From contig JAZTXH010000008.1 in NCBI GenBank assembly GCA_045636325.1, positions 1 through 64,000 on the forward strand: a DNA stretch of 64,000 nt. The letters are read 5' to 3'. This document shows positions 28,351 to 35,233 of this stretch, one piece after another. The position numbers were made by a program, and so were the translations under genes. The stretch comes from CAKSHP01 sp045636325. GTDB lineage: Bacteria > Bacillota > Clostridia > UBA1381 > UMGS1253. The first letter of the stretch is position 1; every line of letters starts with the position of its first letter. Under the pieces are notes generated by a model. The model was not told the DNA's origin and made no database searches. It saw only the letters and a list, made by a program, of their open reading frames with translations.

Positions 28351-28387
28351 AATATAGAAAGCAATAAAAATTGAAGGGATGATATCT

Positions 28388-28948
28388 ATGAAAGAATATT
28401 ACGAATTGAACGTTGCAGGTCTTAAAAGAAATTTACCGCTTTGTAAAATCAATGATGACTTGTATATAGGTGCATTTATTATGTTTGGCGATGTTGAGCT
28501 TACCACTGCTTGTGCATCAGAGCTTTTGAAAAAAGCTCCTGATTACGATATAATGATTACAGCCGAATCGAAAGGCATTCCGCTTTTATATGAAATGGCA
28601 CGCCAGGCAGGCGCCAACAATTACATTATTGCAAGAAAAGGTCCTAAACTTTATATGAAAAATGTAACATATACTCATGTTAATTCAATTACAACTGACC
28701 ATCAGCAGGTGCTTTGTATAGGTCAGGACGAAATTGATGCCATTCGCGGAAAAAGAGTTTTAATCGTTGATGATGTTATCAGCACCGGCGAATCACTTAA
28801 AGCACTCGAACAATTGGTAGAACAGGTTGGTGGAAAAACAGTTGGTAAAATGGCAGTTTTGGCAGAGGGTGATGCAATCAGTCGTGAGGATATAATTTGC
28901 CTTGCACCTCTTCCCTTGTTTGATAAAAACGGTGAGCAAATTAAATAA
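28388..28948 (+). CDS. Phosphoribosyltransferase family protein (adenine PRTase-like)
   Basis: A 186-residue type I phosphoribosyltransferase fold protein. The PRPP loop VLIVDDVISTGES (about 119-131) is intact, and AESKGIPLLYEMARQ plus YIIARKGPKLY match the Apt/Xpt-like group. It probably joins a purine base to PRPP, but the base cannot be read from the sequence, and some family members are regulators. The second ATG has AAGGG nine bases upstream and is preferred over the one at 28379. It is monocistronic, with its own promoter and terminator, and divergent from the PucR-type regulator. Confidence 0.8.
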   Translation: MKEYYELNVAGLKRNLPLCKINDDLYIGAFIMFGDVELTTACASELLKKAPDYDIMITAESKGIPLLYEMARQAGANNYIIARKGPKLYMKNVTYTHVNSITTDHQQVLCIGQDEIDAIRGKRVLIVDDVISTGESLKALEQLVEQVGGKTVGKMAVLAEGDAISREDIICLAPLPLFDKNGEQIK

Positions 28949-28952
28949 TATT

Positions 28953-28991
28953 AAAAATGGATAAGGTTAATTTATTACCTTATCCATTTTT
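28953..28991. terminator. Bidirectional terminator after the phosphoribosyltransferase gene
   Basis: AAAAATGGATAAGGT and ACCTTATCCATTTTT are exact complements around a nine-base loop. A and T tracts on the two arms allow termination of this gene and of the convergent stalk-domain gene. Confidence 0.88.
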
Positions 28992-29014
28992 ATACAATAA
29001 CATTATAGCGAATA

Positions 29015-29707
29015 TTACTCAATAATCATATTTCCTAATCCTGCCTGCGTACTTCCACCACTATCACGAACTACCTTTAATATATTACCATTATTCAATG
29101 GAACAGTGATTTTTTGTGGTAAGCTCCCATGTCTTATTGTATACTGAGCAACCATATCACCATCTACAAAAAACTTTATATTCTGACTTGATTCACCTGT
29201 CCCATCTACAATACCCAAATCACATTTTAATGATGTATATTTACTATCAAGATTGAAATATGCAACGCAATCAGCATTTCCCATTTGTCCTAATGTAATT
29301 CCATCTGAATACACCTTGCCCAATATTCTAAACTTTTTACCTTCCGTAGCTATATATCTTGAATATCCACTACCATCGTAAGGCGGGCACATTTCCAACA
29401 AATACTTTTCTCTGTTTGGAACTTCTCCTAAATATACACTTTTTGTTTCGGCATCCCAAAACACATTTTTACCAATTGCTTCACCAACTGCACGAACCGG
29501 AAGATATGTTGTACCATTATATATAAAAGGTTCAACGGTTCTTCCATATGCATCTTTGGGATCCGCTTTTAATCCATCGACATAAATCTTTATGTTTGAA
29601 TAAGCTATCTCAATTATTTCACTTCCATTGGTAGCAAATACCAATCCTCCCATTAATAAGCATCCAATCAGCATCCCGACAACTAATCCTTGTAATCTTT
29701 TTTTCAT
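29015..29707 (-). CDS. Secreted stalk-domain and NPCBM-like protein
   Basis: A 230-residue exported protein. A signal peptide (hydrophobic VVGMLIGCLLMGGLVFA, cleavage near residue 26) is followed by a copper-amine-oxidase-type N-terminal (stalk) repeat (about 38-95; IYVDGLKADPKDA, TYLPVRAVGEAIGKNVFWD). The C-terminal half (about 140-230) looks like an NPCBM-type beta-sandwich: YFNLDSKYTSLKCDLGIVDGT, VDGDMVAQYTI, LPQKITVPLNN. Such proteins bind surface or carbohydrate ligands; the ligand here is unknown. AAGGAGG precedes the ATG, and it has its own promoter and terminator. Confidence 0.82.
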   Translation of the reverse strand: MKKRLQGLVVGMLIGCLLMGGLVFATNGSEIIEIAYSNIKIYVDGLKADPKDAYGRTVEPFIYNGTTYLPVRAVGEAIGKNVFWDAETKSVYLGEVPNREKYLLEMCPPYDGSGYSRYIATEGKKFRILGKVYSDGITLGQMGNADCVAYFNLDSKYTSLKCDLGIVDGTGESSQNIKFFVDGDMVAQYTIRHGSLPQKITVPLNNGNILKVVRDSGGSTQAGLGNMIIE

Positions 29708-29739
29708 TTTAACTTCCTCCTTATTGTTAATACGCTGTT

Positions 29740-29768
29740 ATAATATAATATATCTTCTAATATTTCAA
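29740..29768 (-). promoter_or_regulatory. Promoter for the stalk-domain gene
   Basis: On the minus strand TTGAAA and TATTAT are spaced by 17 bases, 33 bases before the ATG. Confidence 0.6.
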
Positions 29769-29776
29769 GATTTTAT

Positions 29777-30304
29777 TTAATACTCTTTGAGATTTTTTAT
29801 ATATTCAAAAGTTTCTTTTTCTCCCTTTTCAGAAAGCATACAAAGAAGCTTTTCAAGCAAATTGGAGGTTTCTTTGTGTATAATACGATTTGCCTTGCCA
29901 CCATTAAAATATTCAATGGGGTGCGAAGCCGTATATTTTTCTTTTTGATAAATCTTGCTTGCGGCAACACGGTCACAAAACATCTCTTTAACATAAACAA
30001 GCGGCATTTTTACGGGTACCTGCCGTTTTTCCTTTGAATTAAAATCAGTCCAATATTCAAAATGATGCTTATTTCTTCCTTTATGATGCATCCAGGCTTT
30101 TGAATATCCATTATCTTCACGTTCGGCTTCATTAGGACTTCTGCTCCCGTCGGTATAATATTTTACTCCCGTAAAAAACTCCGAAGGACTATACTTTGAT
30201 AAATCATGTAAAATTCCACGAAGCGGTATCCCAATCTTAAACGCGTGATACATCACCATTCTCCTGTGTTTTATCACGGTAGTTAAATGCCCCAAAAAAT
30301 TCAT
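29777..30304 (-). CDS. DUF5662 family protein
   Basis: A 175-residue cytoplasmic protein matching the DUF5662 group found in gut Firmicutes. Conserved histidines and aspartates are prominent: KHRRMVMYHAFKIG, GILHDLSKYSPSEF, MHHKGRNKHHFEYW, then MPLVYVKEMFCDRVAAS. The HD-like pattern suggests metal binding, but no activity is known and I assign none. It lies nine bases after argR on the same strand, so it is probably part of the nadK-argR transcript. Confidence 0.72.
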   Translation of the reverse strand: MNFLGHLTTVIKHRRMVMYHAFKIGIPLRGILHDLSKYSPSEFFTGVKYYTDGSRSPNEAEREDNGYSKAWMHHKGRNKHHFEYWTDFNSKEKRQVPVKMPLVYVKEMFCDRVAASKIYQKEKYTASHPIEYFNGGKANRIIHKETSNLLEKLLCMLSEKGEKETFEYIKNLKEY

Positions 30305-30312
30305 ATCTCCAC

Positions 30313-30768
30313 CTACTTTTCAGAAAGCATACCTTTTAGCAATGTTTCAATATTTTTTGCATCTTCAATGTCTCTTGTGATAATAAATATTGTATCATCA
30401 CCTGCAATAGAACCAACAATTTTATCAGCAATGCAACTGTCAATCGCTACACATGCCGCCTGTGCCATACCGGTAAGGGTTTTTACAACAATTATATTCA
30501 TTGCAGCCTCTATACTTACAACCGACTGGGAAAACACAAATCTGTGCTTTGCATTAGAACCTACAAGTGCATTCGGCATTGTGTATTTGTATCCGCCGTC
30601 TGCCCCTGCGGCAACCTTTACAAGCCCAAGCTGTTTAATATCTCTTGAAACGGTAGCCTGTGTAACCTTAAACCCGCTTTCCGTAAGCTTTTTTGTTATA
30701 TCCGCCTGAGTTACAGTATTTGTTTGTGAAATTATATCAAGAATTTTTTCATGCCTTTTATTTTTCAT
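30313..30768 (-). CDS. argR: Arginine repressor
   Basis: A 151-residue ArgR/AhrC. The N-terminal winged helix-turn-helix (NTVTQADITKKLTESGFKV, QATVSRDIKQLGLVK) binds ARG boxes. The C-terminal hexamerisation and arginine-binding domain has AQAACVAIDS and GSIAGDDTIFII. The length is typical. Its start lies two bases from the nadK stop. The nadK-argR order is common in Firmicutes, where recN often follows; here DUF5662 occupies that place. Confidence 0.96.
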   Translation of the reverse strand: MKNKRHEKILDIISQTNTVTQADITKKLTESGFKVTQATVSRDIKQLGLVKVAAGADGGYKYTMPNALVGSNAKHRFVFSQSVVSIEAAMNIIVVKTLTGMAQAACVAIDSCIADKIVGSIAGDDTIFIITRDIEDAKNIETLLKGMLSEK

Positions 30769-30770
30769 AA

Positions 30771-31628
30771 TTAACCTCTGCCTCTCTGATTAAGCTTATT
30801 TCTCACTGTTTCATAAAAATCTGCATCTCTCAATTTTATAAATTCTGTTGTGTATTCAGATTTCTTTATCTCTATTACGTCATTCTCTTCAAGATTTATA
30901 CCGTGTCTTCCGTCTGCACTTAAATAAGCACAGCTCTCGCTACAACCCTCAACTTTTGCACATAAAACTTTATTTGCCGGAATAACAATAGGTCTTGTGC
31001 TCATATTATGTGGCGAAATTGCCGTAACAAGCATTGCCTCGACCTCGGGTGCTATTATAGGGCCACCAGCCGATAAAGAATATCCAGTAGAGCCCGTAGG
31101 TGTTGAAACAACAACTCCGTCTGCAACAAATTTATCAAGTTCACATCCATCAACAGTAATTGAAGCATGTAAAATTCTTGAAAAGGCGCCTCTCGAAATA
31201 AAAATATCATTAAGTGAGTGAAACTTTGATAATTCTTTTCCGTTTCTGATAATTTTTGCTTCAATCATCATACGTTTTTCAGTCTTATAATCCCCGATAA
31301 TAATACGCCCGAAATAATCATCAAGCATATCAACTTCAAGTTCAGCAAGAAAACCCAAATGCCCAAGGTTTATACCAAGCACCGGAATCATGTTTGGAAT
31401 TCTGGATGCAACTGCAGCTAAAATTGTTCCGTCGCCTCCGAGAGTAATAAGCATATCCGCCTCAAACTCAACAATCTTATCATGTTCAAGAAAATTTACA
31501 TTTGAAATTCCTTTATATGTGCTTTCCATATAAACATTGCATTCTTTTGAAAACTTTTCTGCAATTTTGTTTGCTATGCACAGATTTTCATCACGTTTAG
31601 GATTTGGCACAATAATTACTTTTTTCAT
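30771..31628 (-). CDS. nadK: NAD kinase
   Basis: A 285-residue ATP-dependent NAD+ kinase that makes NADP+. The diagnostic GGDGTILAA is near residue 64, with LGINLGHLGFLAE, the NE/D-type LNDIFISRG motif and the glycine-rich TPTGSTGYSLSAGGPI. The length is typical. It is the first gene of the nadK-argR-DUF5662 run, with a well-formed promoter about 50 bases upstream. Confidence 0.96.
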   Translation of the reverse strand: MKKVIIVPNPKRDENLCIANKIAEKFSKECNVYMESTYKGISNVNFLEHDKIVEFEADMLITLGGDGTILAAVASRIPNMIPVLGINLGHLGFLAELEVDMLDDYFGRIIIGDYKTEKRMMIEAKIIRNGKELSKFHSLNDIFISRGAFSRILHASITVDGCELDKFVADGVVVSTPTGSTGYSLSAGGPIIAPEVEAMLVTAISPHNMSTRPIVIPANKVLCAKVEGCSESCAYLSADGRHGINLEENDVIEIKKSEYTTEFIKLRDADFYETVRNKLNQRGRG

Positions 31629-31679
31629 AAAACCACCGCTTTCTATGCCAAAATGTATAAATATTCATCTTATAACTAT

Positions 31680-31708
31680 ATTATACACATTTTCTTATTC
31701 ATTTGCAA
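31680..31708 (-). promoter_or_regulatory. Promoter for nadK-argR
   Basis: On the minus strand TTGCAA and TATAAT are spaced by 17 bases. No obvious ARG box is visible in the short leader. Confidence 0.7.
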
Positions 31709-31794
31709 GAAATATTAAAATTTTTTTCAGATTTACTCTTTCAGCATAATCATTTATTTATAAAAGTGTTAAAAACAAATTTTCCTTATAAACA

Positions 31795-31826
31795 AAAACG
31801 GAAAAGTTATACACTTTCCCATTTTT
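31795..31826 (-). terminator. Terminator after the DnaI-like gene
   Basis: On the minus strand GGAAAG pairs with CTTTTCC, with one bulge, around a seven-base loop and runs into GTTTTTG. It lies just after the stop codon. Confidence 0.6.
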
Positions 31827-31830
31827 AATT

Positions 31831-32817
31831 TTATTCTTCGTAAAATTTTGTTCTTAAATCTTTTCCTTTGAAGTTAAGAATATTAAAATGTTGCATTAGC
31901 CTTGAATGAATACGCTCCGTATAAGTTTTTGCGATTTCAGCCAATGTATAGTTTGTGCTTATTATAGTTTTTTTACCGGTTAATATACGGTCATTTAAAA
32001 GTTCAAAAAGAAATGCCGTCATCTGCTGATTGGTAGCCTCTGCCCCAAGGTCATCAATAATTAAAAGGTCACACTTTTTCAGCTTTTCAAATTCTTCTTT
32101 TGCTTCGGGGGCTGAAACTCTGTTAAACATATAATCCGTATATTTGCCAAACATAGTAACCGCACTTTGATAAATTACATTCTTCCCGTCATCAATAATC
32201 TTTTTTGCAATACTTGTTGAAAGAAATGTTTTTCCAAGTCCTGCACCGCCATACATTAAAATTCCCTTTTCTTCACTGTCAAAGCGCCCTGCATATCGTT
32301 TGCAAAAATCAAGGTTTTCTTTTGCAGAATCTCTTTCAGATACACCATTTTTCTTTTCTTCCGAAAACAAAAATAAGTTAAATCTTTCAAAGCTTTGTGT
32401 TTTAATAAGTTCGGCCAGGTTAGATTCTTTATATGCTTCCTGTCGAAGCCTCATTTTAAAACATTCGCACTCTTTTCCATCTACAAATCCCGTATCTTCA
32501 CACAAATTACAATTATACCTGATGTCAGTATAATCTGCATCAAATCCAGCATTAACAAGGCTTTTGACTCTTTCACCTTTTAAATAAATAAGTTTTTCTT
32601 TTGCCATCTCGGTATATTCTGATGCACGTGAGGGATTTTCTAAAATAAGCTGTACCATTAAAGAACCCATTGAAGAAATTTCTTTATCGATTTCCTCGAT
32701 AACCGGAAGTTTTTCGTAAACCTCTTTTAAACGAATGTCTCTTTGCCATATCTGAGTCATCTTAAATTGTTCCATTTCGGTTTTTACATTTTCATATACC
32801 TTCGCACCATAGGCCAT
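31831..32817 (-). CDS. DnaC/DnaI-like helicase-loader ATPase
   Basis: A 328-residue AAA+ ATPase of the DnaC/DnaI group that loads the replicative helicase. The N-terminal half has a coiled-coil-like segment and a four-cysteine zinc ribbon (CNLCEDTGF...CECF, near 104-120). The ATPase domain has Walker A GGAGLGKTFL, Walker B LLIIDDLGAE, sensor-1-like TIISTN and an Arg in ERIHSRLMQ. AAGGAGG precedes the ATG. It follows the DnaD-domain gene by two bases, an arrangement typical of Gram-positive replication initiation and restart genes. Confidence 0.9.
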   Translation of the reverse strand: MAYGAKVYENVKTEMEQFKMTQIWQRDIRLKEVYEKLPVIEEIDKEISSMGSLMVQLILENPSRASEYTEMAKEKLIYLKGERVKSLVNAGFDADYTDIRYNCNLCEDTGFVDGKECECFKMRLRQEAYKESNLAELIKTQSFERFNLFLFSEEKKNGVSERDSAKENLDFCKRYAGRFDSEEKGILMYGGAGLGKTFLSTSIAKKIIDDGKNVIYQSAVTMFGKYTDYMFNRVSAPEAKEEFEKLKKCDLLIIDDLGAEATNQQMTAFLFELLNDRILTGKKTIISTNYTLAEIAKTYTERIHSRLMQHFNILNFKGKDLRTKFYEE

Positions 32818-32819
32818 AA

Positions 32820-33794
32820 TTAATCCTCCTTCAGGCTTTCCTGTATCCTTTTTCGGGCTACACGTTCAATACTTTCAAAATCATATCTTCCGGAATCATA
32901 TATTTCATAATCCTTTTTTGAACTATTTTTTTTGATTGCTGTTTTCCTTTCATTCTGCGCTTTTTTAAAACTTTCAATGCTTTTTTTTGCATCTTCAACG
33001 GTTTTTATTCCGTTTTCGTTCCACGCAAGCAAAACTGTATTCATATATGGTAAAGACAGCTTTCCTGTTTTTGTAACAGCATAATCAAAAGCATATTCAA
33101 TAATCTCACATGGAAATCCAAGTTCATACCAAGAGTCAACATACCGCTGCTCTGTAGGCGTATAATTTCTCTGACCTATTCCAAATATTTTTTTTACACT
33201 GTATGTATATTTATTTTTCTTACTCTGTTTTTGAATATATTCATCAGCCATATCACAGCTTGTTATTCCCATCTGGTTCCATGCTATTGCCACTTTTTCA
33301 ACGTAGCGTAAATCTTTTTTTCCGATATTTGCACAATACTCAAGAAGTTTCAAAATTAGTTCCGGAGACATGTCAAGCCAATCATACAAACTATATAAAA
33401 TTATAGTAGAGTTTGCTGAAGGAAGTCTTCCAAGAATTTTTTGGGCAGAAACAAGCATCATCTGAAGAGTTTCACTACCCGCTATAATATCCAGCACTTC
33501 ATCAGTATTATACTCCGGTGGTGAATTGTTTTCTTCCTCAATTGAATCAAACTTAATTACCCCACCGTTTTGTGTCAAAAGTCCTAATTCCTGAAAAAAA
33601 CCAATGGCATTTTCAACAACCGCTTCATCCATACCCAACACAGATGCAATATTTTTATTATCCGCCTTTCCTTTAATCGATGCAAATTTTGCATATATAT
33701 ATATTTTCAAATAATCAGCTCTTAATCCCGGTAAAACATTCTTTACAAAAGCGCCCGACAACACAACGCCATTTTCGTTCTTAATGCCATTCAT
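32820..33794 (-). CDS. DnaD-domain replication protein
   Basis: A 324-residue protein with an N-terminal winged-helix-like region (LRADYLKIYIYAKF, GLLTQNGG) and two DnaD/DnaB-type C-terminal domains (about 115-185, with YDWLDMSPELILKLLEYC, and about 205-280, with YTPTEQRYVDSWYELGF and LAWNENGIKTVEDA). In Firmicutes such proteins remodel DNA and recruit the helicase loader encoded next. I use the ATG with AAAGGTG 11 bases upstream; the GTG reading four codons longer overlaps that site. The C-terminal 50 residues are Lys/Arg-rich. Confidence 0.85.
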   Translation of the reverse strand: MNGIKNENGVVLSGAFVKNVLPGLRADYLKIYIYAKFASIKGKADNKNIASVLGMDEAVVENAIGFFQELGLLTQNGGVIKFDSIEEENNSPPEYNTDEVLDIIAGSETLQMMLVSAQKILGRLPSANSTIILYSLYDWLDMSPELILKLLEYCANIGKKDLRYVEKVAIAWNQMGITSCDMADEYIQKQSKKNKYTYSVKKIFGIGQRNYTPTEQRYVDSWYELGFPCEIIEYAFDYAVTKTGKLSLPYMNTVLLAWNENGIKTVEDAKKSIESFKKAQNERKTAIKKNSSKKDYEIYDSGRYDFESIERVARKRIQESLKED

Positions 33795-33950
33795 TTTATT
33801 TATCACACCTTTCTTTTTACAACTGTATAAAACCCATTTTAAATCATTATATCATACTTTTCTTAATTTGCATATACCTTTTTTTAAATTTTTTTATGTA
33901 ACACCTTAATACACCGATGCATAAAATGTAGTGTAGGCTGAAGTTTGGAA

Positions 33951-33989
33951 GTCAAACACAAGCAAAACTTGTGTGACCGAATCTTTTTT
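33951..33989 (+). terminator. Hairpin plus T run upstream of the small Cys-rich peptide gene
   Basis: GTC-AA-ACACAAG pairs with CTTGTGT-GAC around CAAAA, followed after a few bases by TCTTTTTT. No plus-strand gene ends here, so it may be an attenuator in the leader of the peptide gene at 34046 or the end of a short RNA. I could not identify a good promoter. Confidence 0.4.
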
Positions 33990-34045
33990 GCCCAATCAAA
34001 TGAAAACCATTTTTTTAAAACCTTTTTTTGAAAGGAGGCATAATA

Positions 34046-34150
34046 ATGGGCTGCCTATTCAACAACTCTTGCGGCGATAACAATGGTAACTGGATTTTAT
34101 GGCTTATCATTATCCTTATCGTTCTTTGTTGCTGCTGCAACAACGATTGA
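34046..34150 (+). CDS. Tiny Cys-rich membrane peptide, UGA-terminated or recoded
   Basis: A 34-codon frame with an excellent ribosome binding site (AAAGGAGG, seven bases from ATG). The N-terminus MGCLFNNSCGDNNGN is followed by a single hydrophobic span, WILWLIIILIVL, and a CCCC cluster, ending NND. The next codon is UGA, but the frame continues as NDNGCGCE to a TAA at 34175-34177, with the same Asn/Asp/Gly/Cys character as the part before it. The first product would be a small membrane peptide, loosely like YjcZ-type small spore proteins. Whether the UGA stops, or is read as Sec or Trp, cannot be settled here. UGA is a normal stop in uvrB and thyA. Confidence 0.6.
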   Translation: MGCLFNNSCGDNNGNWILWLIIILIVLCCCCNND

Positions 34151-34163
34151 AACGACAATGGAT

Positions 34164-34184
34164 GCGGATGTGAATAACATACGC
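34164..34184 (+). other. SECIS-like hairpin 13 bases after the in-frame UGA
   Basis: GCGGATGT pairs with ACATACGC, with one G-A mismatch, around the loop GAATA. The loop starts 22 bases after the UGA and with G. A short stem, a G at the start of the loop and this distance agree with general bacterial SECIS descriptions. The hairpin spans the next in-frame TAA. Short hairpins are common, so this is suggestive only. Confidence 0.35.
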
Positions 34185-34360
34185 TAAAAAACATAAAAAG
34201 CGTTGAGAAAACATCACCACACCACAATTGGCCGACAAAAAGGAACGCTTGTTCAATTGCAAGGAGCACACGTGATTTTTTGAAAATTGCTGATAGCAAT
34301 TTCCTACAAGTTAAGAAAAGCTGCAAAGCGAGATTTCTTATCCCGCAATGCAGCTTTTTT
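34185..34360 (+). ncRNA. Structured 3' tail or candidate small RNA ending in a terminator
   Basis: No coding frame. AAGCGTT (34198-34204) can pair with AACGCTT (34244-34250). Two CAATTG copies and the hairpin AAATTGC-tgata-GCAATTT near 34285-34303 give several alternative folds. The segment ends in AAAGCTGCA...TGCAGCTTT plus six T (about 34317-34360), a strong intrinsic terminator. It is either the long untranslated tail of the peptide gene or a separate RNA. I could not match it to a known family. Confidence 0.35.
34317..34360 (+). terminator. Intrinsic terminator before the tRNA cluster
   Basis: AAAGCTGCA pairs with TGCAGCTTT, with an inner GCG/CGC pairing in the loop, followed by a run of T. 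It separates the peptide gene region from the tRNAs. Confidence 0.8.
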
Positions 34361-34429
34361 GTTAAATACTTATTTGTTTTTCAAAAACACAAAAAATATA
34401 TCCAAATTTATATTTTTTGTGTTTTACTA

Positions 34430-34459
34430 TTGACATAGCAATACTATTTATTGTATAAT
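34430..34459 (+). promoter_or_regulatory. Promoter for the tRNA-Asp/tRNA-Thr pair
   Basis: TTGACA and TATAAT with an 18-base spacer, 20 bases before the first tRNA base. Confidence 0.85.
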
Positions 34460-34478
34460 ATCACTTGTCGGTAAATTT

Positions 34479-34555
34479 GGCCCGGTAGTTCAGTTGGTTA
34501 GAACGCCAGCCTGTCACGCTGGAGGTCGTGGGTTCGAGCCCCATCCGGGTCGCCA
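34479..34555 (+). tRNA. tRNA-Asp (anticodon GTC)
   Basis: The acceptor arm GGCCCGG pairs with CCGGGTC. D, anticodon and T arms fold normally, the loop CTGTCAC gives anticodon GTC, and GTTCGAG is in the T loop. G73 and the CCA end are encoded. Confidence 0.97.
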
Positions 34556-34560
34556 TTTTT

Positions 34561-34636
34561 GCTGCCTTAGCTCAGCAGGCAGAGCACTTCCTTGGTAAGG
34601 AAGAGGTCGGCAGTTCGAATCTGCTAGGCAGCTCCA
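34561..34636 (+). tRNA. tRNA-Thr (anticodon GGT)
   Basis: GCTGCCT pairs with AGGCAGC. The anticodon stem CTTCC/GGAAG encloses TTGGTAA, giving anticodon GGT. GTTCGAA is in the T loop, and T73 plus CCA are encoded. It lies five bases after tRNA-Asp and shares its transcript. Confidence 0.97.
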
Positions 34637-34680
34637 AAAAACACGGTGGTTTTTAACAGGAACTATCGTGTTTTATTTTT
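34637..34680 (+). terminator. Terminator of the tRNA-Asp/Thr transcript
   Basis: AAAACACG pairs with CGTGTTTT; the interior extends the stem with G-T pairs. ATTTTT follows. Confidence 0.75.
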
Positions 34681-34700
34681 GTTATTTTATAATTTATATA

Positions 34701-34730
34701 TTGACTTGTTTTTAATTTTTATAGTATAAT
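34701..34730 (+). promoter_or_regulatory. Strong-looking promoter before a stub reading frame
   Basis: TTGACT and TATAAT with an 18-base spacer. Downstream there is only a 13-codon frame and then the terminator of the opposite-strand HPr-like gene, so what it transcribes is unclear. Confidence 0.55.
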
Positions 34731-34769
34731 ATAACGAAGTTTTTTAATTTTAATAAAAGAGTGAGATAA

Positions 34770-34811
34770 ATGAATGAAATTGTTTTGAAACTTAGAAAAT
34801 TAAAAAACTGA
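34770..34811 (+). pseudogene. 13-codon stub, possible remnant of an Xre-type regulator
   Basis: ATG with a GAGTGAG-like ribosome binding site opens MNEIVLKLRKLKN and stops. The sequence resembles the first residues of many small Xre-type DNA-binding proteins, where LRKLKN is followed by a helix-turn-helix. No helix-turn-helix follows in any frame. It could be a truncated gene, a leader peptide or chance. Confidence 0.25.
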
Positions 34812-34830
34812 AGAAAATGAAAAGAAATAT

Positions 34831-34861
34831 AAAATAAAAACCGCACATAATGCGTGCGGCT
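34831..34861 (-). terminator. Terminator of the HPr-like gene
   Basis: On the minus strand GCCGCAC pairs with GTGCGG, with a short loop, and runs into TTTTTATTTT, nine bases after the stop codon. Confidence 0.85.
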
Positions 34862-34870
34862 TGAGAAATC

Positions 34871-35095
34871 TTAAACAGTAAAGGATTTCATATCCTCTTT
34901 TATGGCAGAATCATCAGTGTGTGCCTCAACCCTGACCGGATTGCTTAAATCCAAAGAAAAAATTCCCATTATGGATTTTGCATCTACAATATATCTTCCT
35001 GATATAAGGTCAACATCAAAAGGGTATTTACACATTAAATTTACAAATGTTTTAACATCCTCTGTAGAACTTAAAGAAATATCGAAGGTTATCAT
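34871..35095 (-). CDS. HPr-like protein without the phospho-histidine
   Basis: A 74-residue protein with the HPr fold pattern: TFVNLMCKYPFDVDLISG, then DAKSIMGIFSLDLSNPVRVEAH, matching the HPr helix-2/regulatory-Ser region (KSIMG). The GLHARPA segment carrying the phosphorylated His15 is absent, replaced by SLSSTEDVKTF, so it cannot act as a normal PTS phosphocarrier. The Ser of KSIMG is kept, so it might be an HPr kinase substrate or a regulatory relative. It is monocistronic with its own promoter and terminator; AAAGGAG precedes the ATG. Confidence 0.75.
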   Translation of the reverse strand: MITFDISLSSTEDVKTFVNLMCKYPFDVDLISGRYIVDAKSIMGIFSLDLSNPVRVEAHTDDSAIKEDMKSFTV

Positions 35096-35131
35096 AATAT
35101 ATTACTCCTTTAAAAAAATGTTTTCAGCTAT

Positions 35132-35160
35132 ATTCTAACACTTTTTTTATGCGTAGTCAA
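35132..35160 (-). promoter_or_regulatory. Promoter for the HPr-like gene
   Basis: On the minus strand TTGACT and TAGAAT are spaced by 17 bases, about 37 bases before the ATG. Confidence 0.65.
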
Positions 35161-35233
35161 TGAAAATAAGGCAAGAATTTCAAATTAATTTAACGACATT
35201 TAATTTGTTAACGGAAGGAATTGAGTTTATTAT

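Noticed and set aside
27857..28387. A CRISPR array or origin in the long AT-rich gap
   Set aside because: No regular repeats with spacers and no DnaA-box cluster (TTATCCACA-like) are visible.
34015..34326. A 103-codon minus-strand frame across the small peptide region
   Set aside because: It runs antisense through the well-supported peptide gene and terminator, has no ribosome binding site and no recognisable content.
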